A DNA stretch of 64,000 nucleotides from Deltaproteobacteria bacterium (GCA_011526585.1 WYBB01000255.1:62001-126000); one strand, 5' to 3'. Shown: positions 18,274 through 27,950, counted from the first letter of the stretch. Numbers and translations are program-made. The notes: generated by a model from the letters alone, not told the origin.

Positions 18274-19965
18274 ATGAGAACGGGTCTATTGAGGTCGTTG
18301 AGCGGGGTCGGGCTCCTGGTTGCGAGCGCGCTGGGCGCATGTGGGGACGACGGCTCGACGTCGGGCACGACCGCGTGCACGCTGGATGAGCAGTGTTCGA
18401 CCGGGTTCGTCTGCGACGGCGGCAAGTGCGCGCAGCTCGCCTGCGACAACATCGGCGACTGCCTCAACGGCGACCAGGCCTGCATCGAGACGACCTCCGG
18501 CAACTACTGCTCGGCGGTCGAGTGCGGCTGCCCCAACTGCCCGCAGTGCCCGGTCGGCGAGGTCTGCGACAACGGCACCTGCGCGGCGCCGGTCGCGTGC
18601 AGCGACGCCAACCCCTGCCCCGGCACCGACGTGTGCGATGGTGGCAGCTGCCGCCCGTGCAGCGGGGACGAGTGCCCGGCGACCGGCGACTGCACGACGA
18701 ACGGCTGCCCCGACGGGCAGACCTGCAACACGGCGAGCGGTCAGTGCGAGACCGGCGGCGGTCCGACCGCCGAAGGCTGCGACAGCTGCCAGGTCGCCGA
18801 CGACTGCGGCAGCGGCTGGAAGTGCGCGCCGCTGCCGACGGGGCTCGCGTGCCTGCCGCCGTGCGGCTCGGGCAACGACTGCCCGACGGGCTGGTCGTGC
18901 CAGTCCGGCAACTGCACCCCGGTGAGCTTCCGCTGCGAGGGCTGCGTGACGGCGGGCTGCGGCCAGAACCAGGCGTGCAACCCCAACGACAACAGCTGCA
19001 TCGCGGCGACCCCGCGCTGCGGCAGCTGCGGCAACGACTGGGAGTGCGGTGAAGGCAGCGCCTGCCACGCGGGCGTCTGCCAGAAGCGCTGCGCCGGCGC
19101 CACCTGTCCCGACGGCGGGGCGTGCGCGGCCAACGCGGGTGGCGTCGAGGTGTGCCAGACGGCGTGCGAGGAGCAGTGCGAACCGGCGTGCGGTCCGAGC
19201 GCGCCGATCTGTTCGGAGGGGCGCTGCGTGCAGTGCGAGGACGCGAGCGACTGCGGCAACGGGCAGCAGTGCGACGTGGCCAGCGGCACCTGCAGCGGCG
19301 GTGGCGAGTGCGGCGGCACGACGCCGATCCTCTGGCAGGGGCAGTGCGTGCAGTGCACCGACAACTCGCACTGCGCGCAGGGTGAGTCGTGCAACCAGAG
19401 CACGCACACCTGCGCCTCGGGCCAGTGCGCGTCGTGCGCGCCGCCGTACCCCGCGTGTGTGCAGATCGGCAACGACAGCTACTGCGTGCAGTGCTCGACC
19501 GACGAGGACTGCGGGGTCGGCGGCACCTGCAACACGACCTCCTACGCGTGCGAGGGCGGCACGACCACCCCGACCGAGAAGTGCACCTCGGACGCCGACT
19601 GCAATCCCGGGGCCTCGAGCTTCACGCTGCGCTGCGACGTGCCCTCGGGCGTCTGCTACTCGCTCGACGGCCTCTGCGACAACGTCACCGCCTTCTGTGT
19701 CGGCTCCGACGGCAAGGACGAGAACTGCGTCTCGCTGCTCGAGATCTTCGGCGGCGGGCTCGGCGGCGGCGCGTTGCCGCCCGAGCTCACCGGGGGCAAC
19801 ACGATCCCCGGCTTCTGCGGCTGCTCGTACACGCCGACCGCGCCGCTCGGGAACTGCCGCAGCGGCTTGTGCATCGACTTCGGCGCCCTGCTCGCCGGGC
19901 TCGGCGGCGGTGGCTCACAGCCGGGCGATGCGCCCAACGCGGTCTGTTTCGATCTCGGATTGTGA
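18274..19965 (+). CDS. large cysteine-rich surface lipoprotein (563 aa)
   Basis: The signal peptide ends in the lipobox ALGAC (Cys ~23). The rest is dominated by ~40-residue Cys repeats of the form C-x4-C-x4-GxxC-x4-G-x-C (for example 'CTLDEQCSTGFVCDGGKC' and 'CSTDEDCGVGGTCNTTSYAC'), similar to the Dickkopf/EB-type modules common in Myxococcota surface proteins. The C-terminal ~100 residues carry Gly-rich stretches (EIFGGGLGGGALPPEL and LLAGLGGGGSQPG). The protein is probably exported, disulphide-stabilised and used in adhesion or recognition. It is a single-gene unit with its own promoter and terminator. Confidence 0.8.
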   Translation: MRTGLLRSLSGVGLLVASALGACGDDGSTSGTTACTLDEQCSTGFVCDGGKCAQLACDNIGDCLNGDQACIETTSGNYCSAVECGCPNCPQCPVGEVCDNGTCAAPVACSDANPCPGTDVCDGGSCRPCSGDECPATGDCTTNGCPDGQTCNTASGQCETGGGPTAEGCDSCQVADDCGSGWKCAPLPTGLACLPPCGSGNDCPTGWSCQSGNCTPVSFRCEGCVTAGCGQNQACNPNDNSCIAATPRCGSCGNDWECGEGSACHAGVCQKRCAGATCPDGGACAANAGGVEVCQTACEEQCEPACGPSAPICSEGRCVQCEDASDCGNGQQCDVASGTCSGGGECGGTTPILWQGQCVQCTDNSHCAQGESCNQSTHTCASGQCASCAPPYPACVQIGNDSYCVQCSTDEDCGVGGTCNTTSYACEGGTTTPTEKCTSDADCNPGASSFTLRCDVPSGVCYSLDGLCDNVTAFCVGSDGKDENCVSLLEIFGGGLGGGALPPELTGGNTIPGFCGCSYTPTAPLGNCRSGLCIDFGALLAGLGGGGSQPGDAPNAVCFDLGL

Positions 19966-19983
19966 GCGACTGAGCGCGGATCG

Positions 19984-20015
19984 AGAGGCGACCCCGACAG
20001 GTCGCCTCTTTTTTT
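19984..20015 (+). terminator. rho-independent terminator
   Basis: A 10-bp stem (AGAGGCGACC at 19984-19993 with GGTCGCCTCT at 20000-20009) and a 6-nt loop run straight into a T tract ending at 20015. It is 18 nt after the lipoprotein stop and insulates the dcw cluster from it. Confidence 0.9.
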
Positions 20016-20422
20016 GCCCGAGACCACTGAACGTCTGAGCCGCCAAACCTATGAGCAGTCATTTGACCACGCATCAAGGCTGACGATGGGAAATCGATCC
20101 ACCCGGGCCGTTAGATCTATATATTGTGGTCTGACCGCCAACCAGCAACCACCGAATGTGTCTGCCGCACCGATTGACCAGAAACCTCGTCACGCGCTTG
20201 TTTCAAGCCGCTCGCAAATTTGACAAGCACCCTTGACGGTCCCAAACGGGCCCCTTTATCCTCCGCCGCGTGGTAGGAAGTGGATCGCGAGACCAGAGCC
20301 TCGACGACCCACGCCCCAGGCCGCTCAGGTGCTTCGTCGACCGGTCCGACGCGGCGCCGCGGCGGCCGACCTGACGAGCGAGCGGCCTCCCCGCTCGCAG
20401 GGCGCGAGGGAGAAACGACGCG
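20016..20422 (+). promoter_or_regulatory. dcw cluster upstream region with candidate promoter
   Basis: This 407-nt stretch is AT-richer than its surroundings (for example GATCTATATATTG near 20114) and no gene is supported. The best promoter is TTGACG (20233-20238), an 18-bp spacer and TATCCT (20257-20262), about 160 nt upstream of mraZ. Clear MraZ operator repeats (GTGGG units) are not obvious. AGGGAG at 20407-20412 is the mraZ ribosome binding site. Confidence 0.5.
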
Positions 20423-20875
20423 ATGTTTGCGGGACGGTTCGATCATGCGCTCGACGACAAGGGGCGCACCATGTTGCCGAGGCGCTTTCGCGAGCGCATG
20501 GCGGCGACCTCGGATCGATCCGTCTGGGTGACCCGGGCGCTCGACGGCGGCATGAACCACCTCGAGGCCCGCCCCGACACGGCCTTCCGCGCCTACCAGG
20601 CCAGGATCTCCGCGCTCCCGCAGACCGCGATGATCAAGGAGATCAAGCGCCTCACCGTCGGCATGGCACACGAGATCGAGGTCGACGCCGCCGGCCGCCT
20701 GCTCATCCCCGTCTCGCTCCGGAAGGACTTCGGCCTCACCGATCGCATCACCTTCGTCGGCGCCGACGAGAACTACTTCGAGATCTGGAACCCGGACACG
20801 CTCGACGGCTCCATCGCCACCACCGTCGCCGATCCGGCCGCGCTGCTCGCCCACCTCGCGGAGCTCGGGCTGTGA
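20423..20875 (+). CDS. mraZ: transcriptional regulator MraZ (150 aa)
   Basis: First gene of the division and cell wall cluster, a DNA-binding protein that in other bacteria represses its own operon. The start 'MFAGRFDHALDDKGRTMLPRRFR' and the second half 'EIEVDAAGRLLIPVSLRKDFGL' are the two SpoVT/AbrB-like halves with the DxKGR and DxxGR motifs. Length is normal. Its stop and the rsmH start share one base (TGATG at 20873-20877). Confidence 0.96.
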   Translation: MFAGRFDHALDDKGRTMLPRRFRERMAATSDRSVWVTRALDGGMNHLEARPDTAFRAYQARISALPQTAMIKEIKRLTVGMAHEIEVDAAGRLLIPVSLRKDFGLTDRITFVGADENYFEIWNPDTLDGSIATTVADPAALLAHLAELGL

Positions 20876-21813
20876 TGGTCTACCACGTCCCGGTGATGGT
20901 CGACGCGGTCGTGCGCCTCATGCTCGGCGCGCCGCCGGGCGCGCTCGTCGACGGCACCCTCGGCGGCGGCGGCCATTGCGCCGCGCTCGCCGAGGCAATC
21001 GCCGCGTCCGGCCAGGAGCGCACCCTCATCGGCATCGACCGCGATCCCGACGCGCTCGCCTCGGCGCGCGCTCGCCTGAGCGAGCTCGGCGCCAGCTTCA
21101 GCGCCCTTCACGGCAACTTTCGCGAGCTGCGCCAGCTCCTCGCCGGCCAGAAGGTGGCGGCCATCCTGCTCGATCTCGGCGTCTCGAGCTGGCAGCTCGA
21201 CGCGCCGCACCGCGGCTTCGCGATCAAGCACCCCGACGCCCCGCTCGACATGCGCATGGACACGTCGCGCGGGCTCTCCGCCAGCGAGCTCATCGAGTCG
21301 CTCGACGTGCCGGCGCTCGCGCGCGTGCTGCGCGACTTCGGCGAGGTCAAGGACGCCCACCGCATCGCCGACCGCATCAAGGCCGCTTCTTCCGCCGGAC
21401 AGCTCACGACCACCGGCGCGCTCGCCCGCCTCGTCGAACGCGAGGTCTCCGGACGCAAGCTCGCCGTGCACCCCGCGACGCTCGTCTTCCAGGCGCTCAG
21501 GATCGCCGTCAACGACGAGCTCGGCGCGCTCGACCAGGCGCTCGCCGCCGCTCCGGAAGTGCTGGTGCCCGCTGGGCGTCTCCTCGTCATGAGCTACCAC
21601 TCGCTCGAGGACCGGCGCGTCAAGCAGACCTTCAACATCGGCGAGCGCGGCCCCGAGCGCCCCGCGCGCCTGCCGCCGCCGTCGGACTGGCGCCCCACCT
21701 GGAAGGTCCTGACGCGCCAGCCGCTGACCGCCGACGAGAGCGAGATCGCGCTGAACCCCCGCGCGCGCAGCGCCCGCCTGCGCGCCGCCGCCTACGTCGG
21801 AGGTGGCGCATGA
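20875..21813 (+). CDS. rsmH: 16S rRNA (cytosine-1402-N4)-methyltransferase RsmH (312 aa)
   Basis: It methylates C1402 of 16S rRNA in the ribosomal P site; old name MraW. It begins with 'VYHVPVMVDAVVRLML', has the SAM motif DGTLGGGGH and the GIDRDPDA segment, and the family's 'AILLDLGVSSWQLD', 'RGFAIKHPDAPLDMRMD' and C-terminal 'SYHSLEDRRVKQTF'. A GTG one codon upstream (20872) is possible; ATG 20875 is chosen. The frame is open to 20233 upstream, but that overlaps mraZ. It overlaps ftsL by 4 nt. Confidence 0.97.
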   Translation: MVYHVPVMVDAVVRLMLGAPPGALVDGTLGGGGHCAALAEAIAASGQERTLIGIDRDPDALASARARLSELGASFSALHGNFRELRQLLAGQKVAAILLDLGVSSWQLDAPHRGFAIKHPDAPLDMRMDTSRGLSASELIESLDVPALARVLRDFGEVKDAHRIADRIKAASSAGQLTTTGALARLVEREVSGRKLAVHPATLVFQALRIAVNDELGALDQALAAAPEVLVPAGRLLVMSYHSLEDRRVKQTFNIGERGPERPARLPPPSDWRPTWKVLTRQPLTADESEIALNPRARSARLRAAAYVGGGA

Positions 21814-22193
21814 GCGCGCCCGCACCGCGTCGGCGACGCCTCGGCCAGAGCTGGGGGCTCGGCCGCTTCGTGCTGCTCATCGCGTTCTCGATCGGCTTCG
21901 CCAGCCTCGGGATCTGGCAGGTGCGCCGCCAGTACGAGGTGATCGCGCAGGGCTACGAGATCGACCGCGACCTCTTCGAGTATCGCCGCCTGCGCGAGCG
22001 CCAGAAGCGCCTGCAGCTCCTGCTCTCGGCCTACAAGGATCCGACCGCGCTCCAGATCTTCGCCGAGGAGGAGCTCGGCATGCGCCAGCCGGCGCGCGAC
22101 CAGGAGCTCTTCATTCCCGATCCGCGCGACGCCCAGGCGCTCGTACCGAGCGCGCCCGCCGCCCCGGACGACGACCCCGGAGGTGCCCCGTGA
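21810..22193 (+). CDS. ftsL: cell division protein FtsL (127 aa)
   Basis: This small bitopic divisome protein works with FtsB and FtsQ. A basic N-terminus (APRRRRLGQ) precedes one membrane helix (FVLLIAFSIGFASLGIW) and a periplasmic heptad region (EIDRDLFEYRRLRERQKRLQ), then a conserved 'DPTALQIFAEEELGMRQP' that recalls the FtsL 'ERIEKIAREELGM' ending. The acidic Pro/Ala tail is extra. Position between rsmH and ftsI supports the call. Both ends overlap neighbours (ATGA and GTGA). Confidence 0.85.
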   Translation: MSAPAPRRRRLGQSWGLGRFVLLIAFSIGFASLGIWQVRRQYEVIAQGYEIDRDLFEYRRLRERQKRLQLLLSAYKDPTALQIFAEEELGMRQPARDQELFIPDPRDAQALVPSAPAAPDDDPGGAP

Positions 22194-24994
22194 AGTGGCG
22201 CTTCCGTGGCTCGCACAACACGCGCGGGCTCGCCCCTCAGGCCAATCCGCAGCCGCGCGTCGCGCCGCCGATCGCCAGCCGCACGGTGCATGGGCGCATG
22301 CGCTTCGTCGCCGTCGGGCTCGGCCTGGCGCTCGCCGTCGCGACCGGACGCGCGGTCGTGCTGCAGACGGTCGAGGCGCCGGCGATGAAGCGCGAGGCGG
22401 CCAAGAACTACCTGCGCAGCGAGACCCTCGACGACTGGCGCGGCGACATCGTCGATCGCAACGGCCGCCTGCTCGGCGTCTCGGTGCACCGCTGGGCGAT
22501 CACCGTCGATCCCAAGAGCGTCGCCGAGCCGCGCCGCACCGCCCAGGTGCTCGCCCCGATCACCGGCCTGTCCGAGGTCGAGGTGCTCCGGCGCATCGAC
22601 CCGAGCGCCGTCGAGATCGACGAAGGCGAGTCGCTCAACCCCGCCAGCGCGATGGCGCGCGAGCTCACCGCGCCGCTCGTGCGCGCCCTGGCCGGCGCCT
22701 GGGACGTGCCGCGCGCGCACTTCGATCGGCGCCTCGACATCGTCGAGCGCTTCTTCCAGCTCGAGCAGCTGCGCTCGTCGGCGGTCTTCGGGATCGTCGA
22801 CGAGCTCGCCGCCGCCGCCGAGAACACGGCGCGCGCGCTCGCCACCGACGTCGACAAGCTGCGCTTCTTCCCGACGCGCGGCCGCCGCTTCGCCTACGTG
22901 GCGCACGACCTCGACGACGACGCCGTCGAGCGCCTCGCCGAGGCGCGCGACGCCGAGACCCGGCGCTGCCGCGAGGCGCGTGAGGTCGGCGAGTCGTGCA
23001 AGAACGCGCTCACCGCGGTCTGGGCGCGCCCCGAGTCGCGCCGCTACTACCCCAAGCGCGAGCTCGGCTCGCAGCTCATCGGCCTCGTCGGTCGCGACGA
23101 CAAGGGCCTCTCGGGGATCGAGCAGGCGATGAACGGGTTCCTCTCGGGCGGCATGGAGCGGGTCACCGCGATCAAGGACTCGCGCGGACACCGCATCTTC
23201 CTCGACGGGCTGCCCGCGGACGCCACCCTCGTCGGCAACACCGTCGAGCTGACGATCGATCAACAGATCCAAGCCTGGGCCGAACAGGAGCTCGGGCGCG
23301 CCTGCCTCGCCTCGGGCGCCCGCGCCGGCTACGCCATCGCCATCCGCCCCAAGACCGGCGAGGTGCTCGCCGCCGCCAACTTCCCCAACTACAACCCCAA
23401 CACCTTCCAGGACTGGTTCCGCGAGCAGCGCCCGATCAAGGAAGAGCGCGCCGCCCTCTTCGAGCGCCGCAGGAACCTCGAGTGGGCCTCGAAGTTCGGC
23501 TTCGTCGACAAGGCCTACGGCGAGCACACCGACCGCACGCGGCGCGAGCTCGCCGCCGGCCTCGAACAGGAGATCGACGCCTTCGTCGAGTACCAGCACG
23601 CCTACCCCAACGCCTCGCGCAACATGGCGTTCCTCGACGTCTACGAGCCCGGCTCGATCATGAAGGTCTTCACCGCCGCGGCCGCGCTCGAGGAGAACGT
23701 CATCGACCTCGACACGACCTTCGACCTCGAGAACGGCGACTGGGAGCTCGACGACATCGAAGGCAACGTCATCCACGACATCACGCGCCTCACCGAAGGC
23801 AACCTCGCCCTCATCCTCAAGAAATCCTCCAACATCGGCGCCTCGAAGATCGCGTTCCTGCTCGGCGCGCCCAAGCTCGAGGAGTACCTGCGCGCCTTCG
23901 GCTTCGGCGCCGCGACGCGCAGCGGTTTCCCCGGCGAACCCAAGGGGATCCTGCGCCCCGCCGATCAGTGGGTGCCGGTCGAGCTCGCCAACGTCAGCTT
24001 CGGCCAGGGCATGGCCGCGACGGGGATCCAGCTCGCGATGGCCCTCGGCGCGCTCGCCAACGAAGGGCGCCTGATGCAGCCGCTCCTCGTCAAGCGCGTG
24101 CTCGACGGCAACGGCCAGGTCCTCGAGTCCTGGCAGCCGCGCGAGGTGCGTCAGGTCGTCTCCGAAAAGACCGCGCGCACCGTGCTCGATCTCATGCAGG
24201 GCGTCGTCGAGCCAGACGGCACCGGTCGCCGCGCCTACATCCCCGAGTGGCCGGTGGCGGGCAAGACCGGCACCGGCCAGAAGCCGCACCTGCGTCGCCG
24301 CGGCTACTCCGAGGAGATGTGGGTCAACACCTTCTTCGGCGTCGCGCCCGCCGACGATCCCGAGGTCGTCGTCGTCATCCTCATCGACGAGCCCAAGGGC
24401 AAGAAGCACGGCGGCGGGCTCATCGCGGCGCCCGCCTTCAAGCGCCTCATGGAGAAGACGCTCGGCTACCTCGGCGTGCCGTCGCCGTTCGTCACCGGCA
24501 AGCGCATGGCGTGGCTCGCGCCCGATGTGCTGGCCGAGCGCCGCGCCGAGGAGCGCCTGCCCGATGCGCACCCCGATCCGATCGAGGCGCTCGCGCCCCG
24601 CGTCGCGACGACCGATGGCCTCGTGCCGGTGCCGGACTTCCGCGGCCTCACCATGGCCGAGGTCAAGCGTCTGGCCGCGCAGATCGGGCTCACCGTGCGC
24701 TTCGAGGGCAGCGGCGTCGCGACCGCCCAGAGCGTGATGCCCTCGCAGACCGTCGACGCCACCGAGGGCGTGCTCGTCACCTTCCGCTCGCAGCTCCCCG
24801 GCGACGTCGCCGGCGGTGAAGAGGCCCGCGCCGTCGTGCCCGCGCCGAGCGCGCTCGCCGCCGACTGGATCGATGCACGCACCGCGCCGCCGACCCGCAT
24901 CCCGATGATCGAGGACGCCGAGCGCCTCGACCCGCCGGTCGCGATCGTGCCCGGCGGCGTGCGGGACGACGAGCCCGCCGGAGGTGCGCCGTGA
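22190..24994 (+). CDS. ftsI: division-specific transpeptidase FtsI with PASTA domain (934 aa)
   Basis: This class B penicillin-binding protein cross-links septal peptidoglycan. An N-terminal helix (FVAVGLGLALAVATGRAVVL) is followed by the dimer domain with 'RGDIVDRNGRLLGVSV' and the transpeptidase domain. Catalytic motifs: S489 in GSIMK, S546-S547-N548, and K692 in KTGTG. A C-terminal PASTA domain covers about residues 814-866 (VPVPDFRGLTMAEVKRLA). It is far longer than typical FtsI (about 580-650 aa), partly from a charged insertion at residues ~404-477 just before the active Ser. The start is GTG at 22190, overlapping the ftsL stop (GTGA). Confidence 0.94.
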   Translation: MKWRFRGSHNTRGLAPQANPQPRVAPPIASRTVHGRMRFVAVGLGLALAVATGRAVVLQTVEAPAMKREAAKNYLRSETLDDWRGDIVDRNGRLLGVSVHRWAITVDPKSVAEPRRTAQVLAPITGLSEVEVLRRIDPSAVEIDEGESLNPASAMARELTAPLVRALAGAWDVPRAHFDRRLDIVERFFQLEQLRSSAVFGIVDELAAAAENTARALATDVDKLRFFPTRGRRFAYVAHDLDDDAVERLAEARDAETRRCREAREVGESCKNALTAVWARPESRRYYPKRELGSQLIGLVGRDDKGLSGIEQAMNGFLSGGMERVTAIKDSRGHRIFLDGLPADATLVGNTVELTIDQQIQAWAEQELGRACLASGARAGYAIAIRPKTGEVLAAANFPNYNPNTFQDWFREQRPIKEERAALFERRRNLEWASKFGFVDKAYGEHTDRTRRELAAGLEQEIDAFVEYQHAYPNASRNMAFLDVYEPGSIMKVFTAAAALEENVIDLDTTFDLENGDWELDDIEGNVIHDITRLTEGNLALILKKSSNIGASKIAFLLGAPKLEEYLRAFGFGAATRSGFPGEPKGILRPADQWVPVELANVSFGQGMAATGIQLAMALGALANEGRLMQPLLVKRVLDGNGQVLESWQPREVRQVVSEKTARTVLDLMQGVVEPDGTGRRAYIPEWPVAGKTGTGQKPHLRRRGYSEEMWVNTFFGVAPADDPEVVVVILIDEPKGKKHGGGLIAAPAFKRLMEKTLGYLGVPSPFVTGKRMAWLAPDVLAERRAEERLPDAHPDPIEALAPRVATTDGLVPVPDFRGLTMAEVKRLAAQIGLTVRFEGSGVATAQSVMPSQTVDATEGVLVTFRSQLPGDVAGGEEARAVVPAPSALAADWIDARTAPPTRIPMIEDAERLDPPVAIVPGGVRDDEPAGGAP

Positions 24995-26553
24995 GCCCGC
25001 CGGCCCAGGCCTTCGTCGCCGCCGAGCGCACCCCGCGCGCGCTCGGCGAGCTGCTCGCGACGCTCCCGCCCGGGCAGCTCCTCGCGCTGTCCGGCGCACG
25101 CTCCACCATCGTCGACCACTTCACCCAGGACTCGCGCGCCGTCGCCCCCGGCGGCCTCTTCGTCGCCACCCGCGGCTCCTCCTGGGACGGGCACGCCTTC
25201 ATCGGCACCGCCCTCGACGCGGGCGCCGCCGCCATCGTCGCCGAGTCCCCGCGCCCCGAGGATCGCCCCCTCGCCCCGCGCGTCGCCTGGGTGCAAGTCG
25301 CCGACGGCCTCGTCGCCCTCGCCCACATCGCCGCCGCCTGGTACGGCCACCCCGGCCGCGACGTGCACGTCCTGGCGACGACCGGCACCAACGGCAAGAC
25401 GACGACGACCTTCCTCCTGCGCGCCATCCTCGAGGCCTGGGGCAAACGCGTCGGCCTCGTCTCGACCGTCGAGATCGCCATCGCCGGCGAGCAGGCCGAG
25501 ACGATCTTCACCACCCCGCCCGCGCCCGAGTTCCAGAAGCTCCTCGCCATGATGCGCGCACGCGCCTGCAGCCACGCCGTCGTCGAGGCCTCGAGCCACG
25601 GCCTGCACCAGCACCGCATCGCCGCCTTCCCGGTCGCCGTCGCCGGCTTCACCAACCTGAGCCGCGACCACCTCGACTACCACCACACCATGGACGCCTA
25701 CGAGGCGGCCAAGGCGCGCCTCTTCACCGACCTCGCCGAGCGCGCCTGCGTCTGCGTCGACGAGCCCGCCGGCCGCCGCATGGCCGATCGCTTCCGCGCG
25801 CGCTTCCCCGTCACCGACCGCCTCGTCACCGTCAGCACCCGCGGCGAGCCCGCCACGCTCTCCGCCACGTCCGTGCGCTCCGACCTCGACGGCCTCAGCG
25901 CCGAGATCGCCTGCTCGCTCCCGGGCGCACCGCCGACGCTCCGCCTGCAGAGCCCGCTCATCGGCCGCCACAACGTCGAGAACACCCTCGTCGCGCTCGG
26001 CATGGCGCACCTCGCCGGCGTGCCGCTCACCACCGCGCTCGCCGCGCTCACCACCGCCGCCGGCGCGCCCGGCCGCCTGCAGCGCGTCGCCCGCCCCGAC
26101 GGCGCCGGCCCGACCTGCTTCGTCGACTACGCCCACACCCCCGACGCCCTCGCCAACGTGCTCGGCGCGCTCGGCCCGCTCGTGCACGCGCGCGGCGGCC
26201 GCCTCGTCTGCGTCTTCGGCGCCGGCGGCGACCGCGACCCCGGCAAGCGCCCCGAGATGGCCGCCATCGCCGCCGCCCACGCAGACCGCGTCGTCGCCAC
26301 CTCCGACAACCCCCGCACCGAGGACCCGGAGGCGATCCTCGACGCCATCGCCGCCGGCTTCCCCGCCGGCTTCCCGTTCACGCGCGTCACCGATCGCAGG
26401 GCCGCCATCACCACCGCCATCGCCGAATCCTCCTCGCACGACGCCGTGCTGATCGCCGGCAAGGGCCACGAACCCTACCAGATCATCGGCACCACCCGGC
26501 ACCCCTTCGACGACGCCGCGGTCGTTCGCGCCGCGCTGGAGGGCTGGGGATGA
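24991..26553 (+). CDS. murE: UDP-MurNAc-L-Ala-D-Glu:meso-DAP ligase MurE (520 aa)
   Basis: It adds the third residue of the peptidoglycan stem peptide in the cytoplasm. The ATP-binding loop TGTNGKTTTT is at residues 131-140, 'HGLHQHRI' and 'NLSRDHLDYHHTMDAY' are family hallmarks, and DNPR at residue 439 is the motif that selects meso-diaminopimelate over lysine. The C-terminal GKGHEPYQ is conserved. The GTG start overlaps the ftsI stop. So this organism has DAP-type peptidoglycan. Confidence 0.97.
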   Translation: MSPPAQAFVAAERTPRALGELLATLPPGQLLALSGARSTIVDHFTQDSRAVAPGGLFVATRGSSWDGHAFIGTALDAGAAAIVAESPRPEDRPLAPRVAWVQVADGLVALAHIAAAWYGHPGRDVHVLATTGTNGKTTTTFLLRAILEAWGKRVGLVSTVEIAIAGEQAETIFTTPPAPEFQKLLAMMRARACSHAVVEASSHGLHQHRIAAFPVAVAGFTNLSRDHLDYHHTMDAYEAAKARLFTDLAERACVCVDEPAGRRMADRFRARFPVTDRLVTVSTRGEPATLSATSVRSDLDGLSAEIACSLPGAPPTLRLQSPLIGRHNVENTLVALGMAHLAGVPLTTALAALTTAAGAPGRLQRVARPDGAGPTCFVDYAHTPDALANVLGALGPLVHARGGRLVCVFGAGGDRDPGKRPEMAAIAAAHADRVVATSDNPRTEDPEAILDAIAAGFPAGFPFTRVTDRRAAITTAIAESSSHDAVLIAGKGHEPYQIIGTTRHPFDDAAVVRAALEGWG

Positions 26554-27950
26554 GGCTCAGCGCCCGCCAGATCGCGCACCTCACCGACGGCCACGCCACC
26601 GGGCCCGCCGTCGTCTTCGACGCGTTCTCGACCGACAGCCGCAAGCTCGCCCCCGGCAGCCTCTTCATCGCGCTGTCCGGCGAGCGCTTCGACGGCCATG
26701 ACTTCGTCGCCGCCGCGCTCGACGCCGGTGCCGCCGGCGCCCTCGTCAGCCGCGACGTCGCCGCCGCCGCCGACGCCTGCCTCATCCGGGTCGCCGACAC
26801 CCAGCACGCGCTCAGCGCGCTCGGCGCCGCCTGCCGCCATCTGCATCCCGGCCGCTTCGTCGCCATCACCGGCTCGGTCGGCAAGACGACGACCAAGGAC
26901 ATGCTCGCCGCCGCGCTCGCCCCCTTCGGCAAGGTCGGCAAGACCCCCGGCAACCTCAACAACCACATCGGCGTGCCGCTCACCCTCCTCGGCCTCGCCG
27001 GTGACGAGGACTTCGTCGTCACCGAGCTCGGCATGTCCGCGCCCGGCGAGATCGCGCGCCTCACCCACCTCGCGCGCCCCGACGTCGGCCTCGTCACCCG
27101 CGCCGCGGCCGCCCACCTCGCCTTCTTCCCCGACGTCGACGCCATCGCCGACGCCAAGGCCGAGCTCTACGAGCACCTGTCGCCGCACGCCCGCGCGGTC
27201 GTCAACGCCGACGACCCGCGCCTTTCGACCCGCGCGGCCGCCTTCCTGGCGCCCCGGCAGCAGTTCACATTTGGCCACAATACTTCGGCAGACGTCCGCG
27301 TGATCGGCGCCGACCAGACGAGCGACGAGCTGGTCGCCACGCTCGCGGTGGGCGCCGATACCTTCGTCGTACGCCTCGCCGCCCACGGCGCCCACCTCGC
27401 CGACAACGCCGCCGCCGCGCTCGCCGCCTGTCATGCGCTCGACCTCGACCCCGGCCGCGCCGCCTCGGCGCTGTCCGCTGGCTTCTCCCCCGCGCGCCAC
27501 CGCCTCGAGCGCCTTCACCTCGGCGGCCTCACCGTGCTCGACGACTGCTACAACGCCAACCCGGCCTCCACCCGCGCCGCGCTCGCCGCCTTCGACGCCG
27601 TCGCGCACGCCATCGCGCACGCCGACCGCCTCGCCGTCATCGGCTCGATGCGCGAGCTCGGCCCCAGCGCCGACACCCTGCACGCCGAGATCGGCCGCCG
27701 CGCCGCCGCCTCCGCCTCGCTCGTCGTCGCCACCGGCCCACACGCCGAGGCGCTCGCCACCGCCGCGCGCGACGCCGGCGCCCTCGCCCTCGCCGCCCCC
27801 GATCTCGCCGCGCTCTCCGACGCCATCACCGACTGGGCGCGCGCCCACCCTGCCGGCGCCGTGCTGCTCAAGGGCTCTCGCGGCGAGCGCCTCGAGCGCG
27901 CCCTCGACCTCCTCGCCGGCGCCACCGCGATCCCCCGGGGAGGTGGCTGA
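26550..27950 (+). CDS. murF: UDP-MurNAc-tripeptide:D-Ala-D-Ala ligase MurF (466 aa)
   Basis: It adds D-Ala-D-Ala to finish the stem pentapeptide. The N-terminal 'FDAFSTDSRKLAPGSLFIAL' domain, the ATP loop TGSVGKTTTKD (about residues 110-120), 'GNLNNHIGVPL' and the C-terminal 'LDDCYNANPAS' and KGSRGERLE are all family features. Very Ala-rich, like its neighbours. It overlaps murE by 4 nt and shares one base with mraY. Confidence 0.97.
   Translation: MRLSARQIAHLTDGHATGPAVVFDAFSTDSRKLAPGSLFIALSGERFDGHDFVAAALDAGAAGALVSRDVAAAADACLIRVADTQHALSALGAACRHLHPGRFVAITGSVGKTTTKDMLAAALAPFGKVGKTPGNLNNHIGVPLTLLGLAGDEDFVVTELGMSAPGEIARLTHLARPDVGLVTRAAAAHLAFFPDVDAIADAKAELYEHLSPHARAVVNADDPRLSTRAAAFLAPRQQFTFGHNTSADVRVIGADQTSDELVATLAVGADTFVVRLAAHGAHLADNAAAALAACHALDLDPGRAASALSAGFSPARHRLERLHLGGLTVLDDCYNANPASTRAALAAFDAVAHAIAHADRLAVIGSMRELGPSADTLHAEIGRRAAASASLVVATGPHAEALATAARDAGALALAAPDLAALSDAITDWARAHPAGAVLLKGSRGERLERALDLLAGATAIPRGGG

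Noticed and set aside
18072..18503. Long N-terminal extension of the small lipoprotein gene
   Set aside because: It would cross the strong divergent promoter and the start of the Cys-rich lipoprotein, and would bury the signal peptide.
18274..19965. Cys codon periodicity mistaken for a CRISPR-like or tandem DNA repeat
   Set aside because: The repeats are at protein level (Cys spacing) only; DNA units are not identical and there is no repeat/spacer pattern.
20014..20223. 69-codon frame upstream of mraZ starting at TTG
   Set aside because: It begins in the T tract of a terminator, has no ribosome binding site and no recognisable protein pattern.
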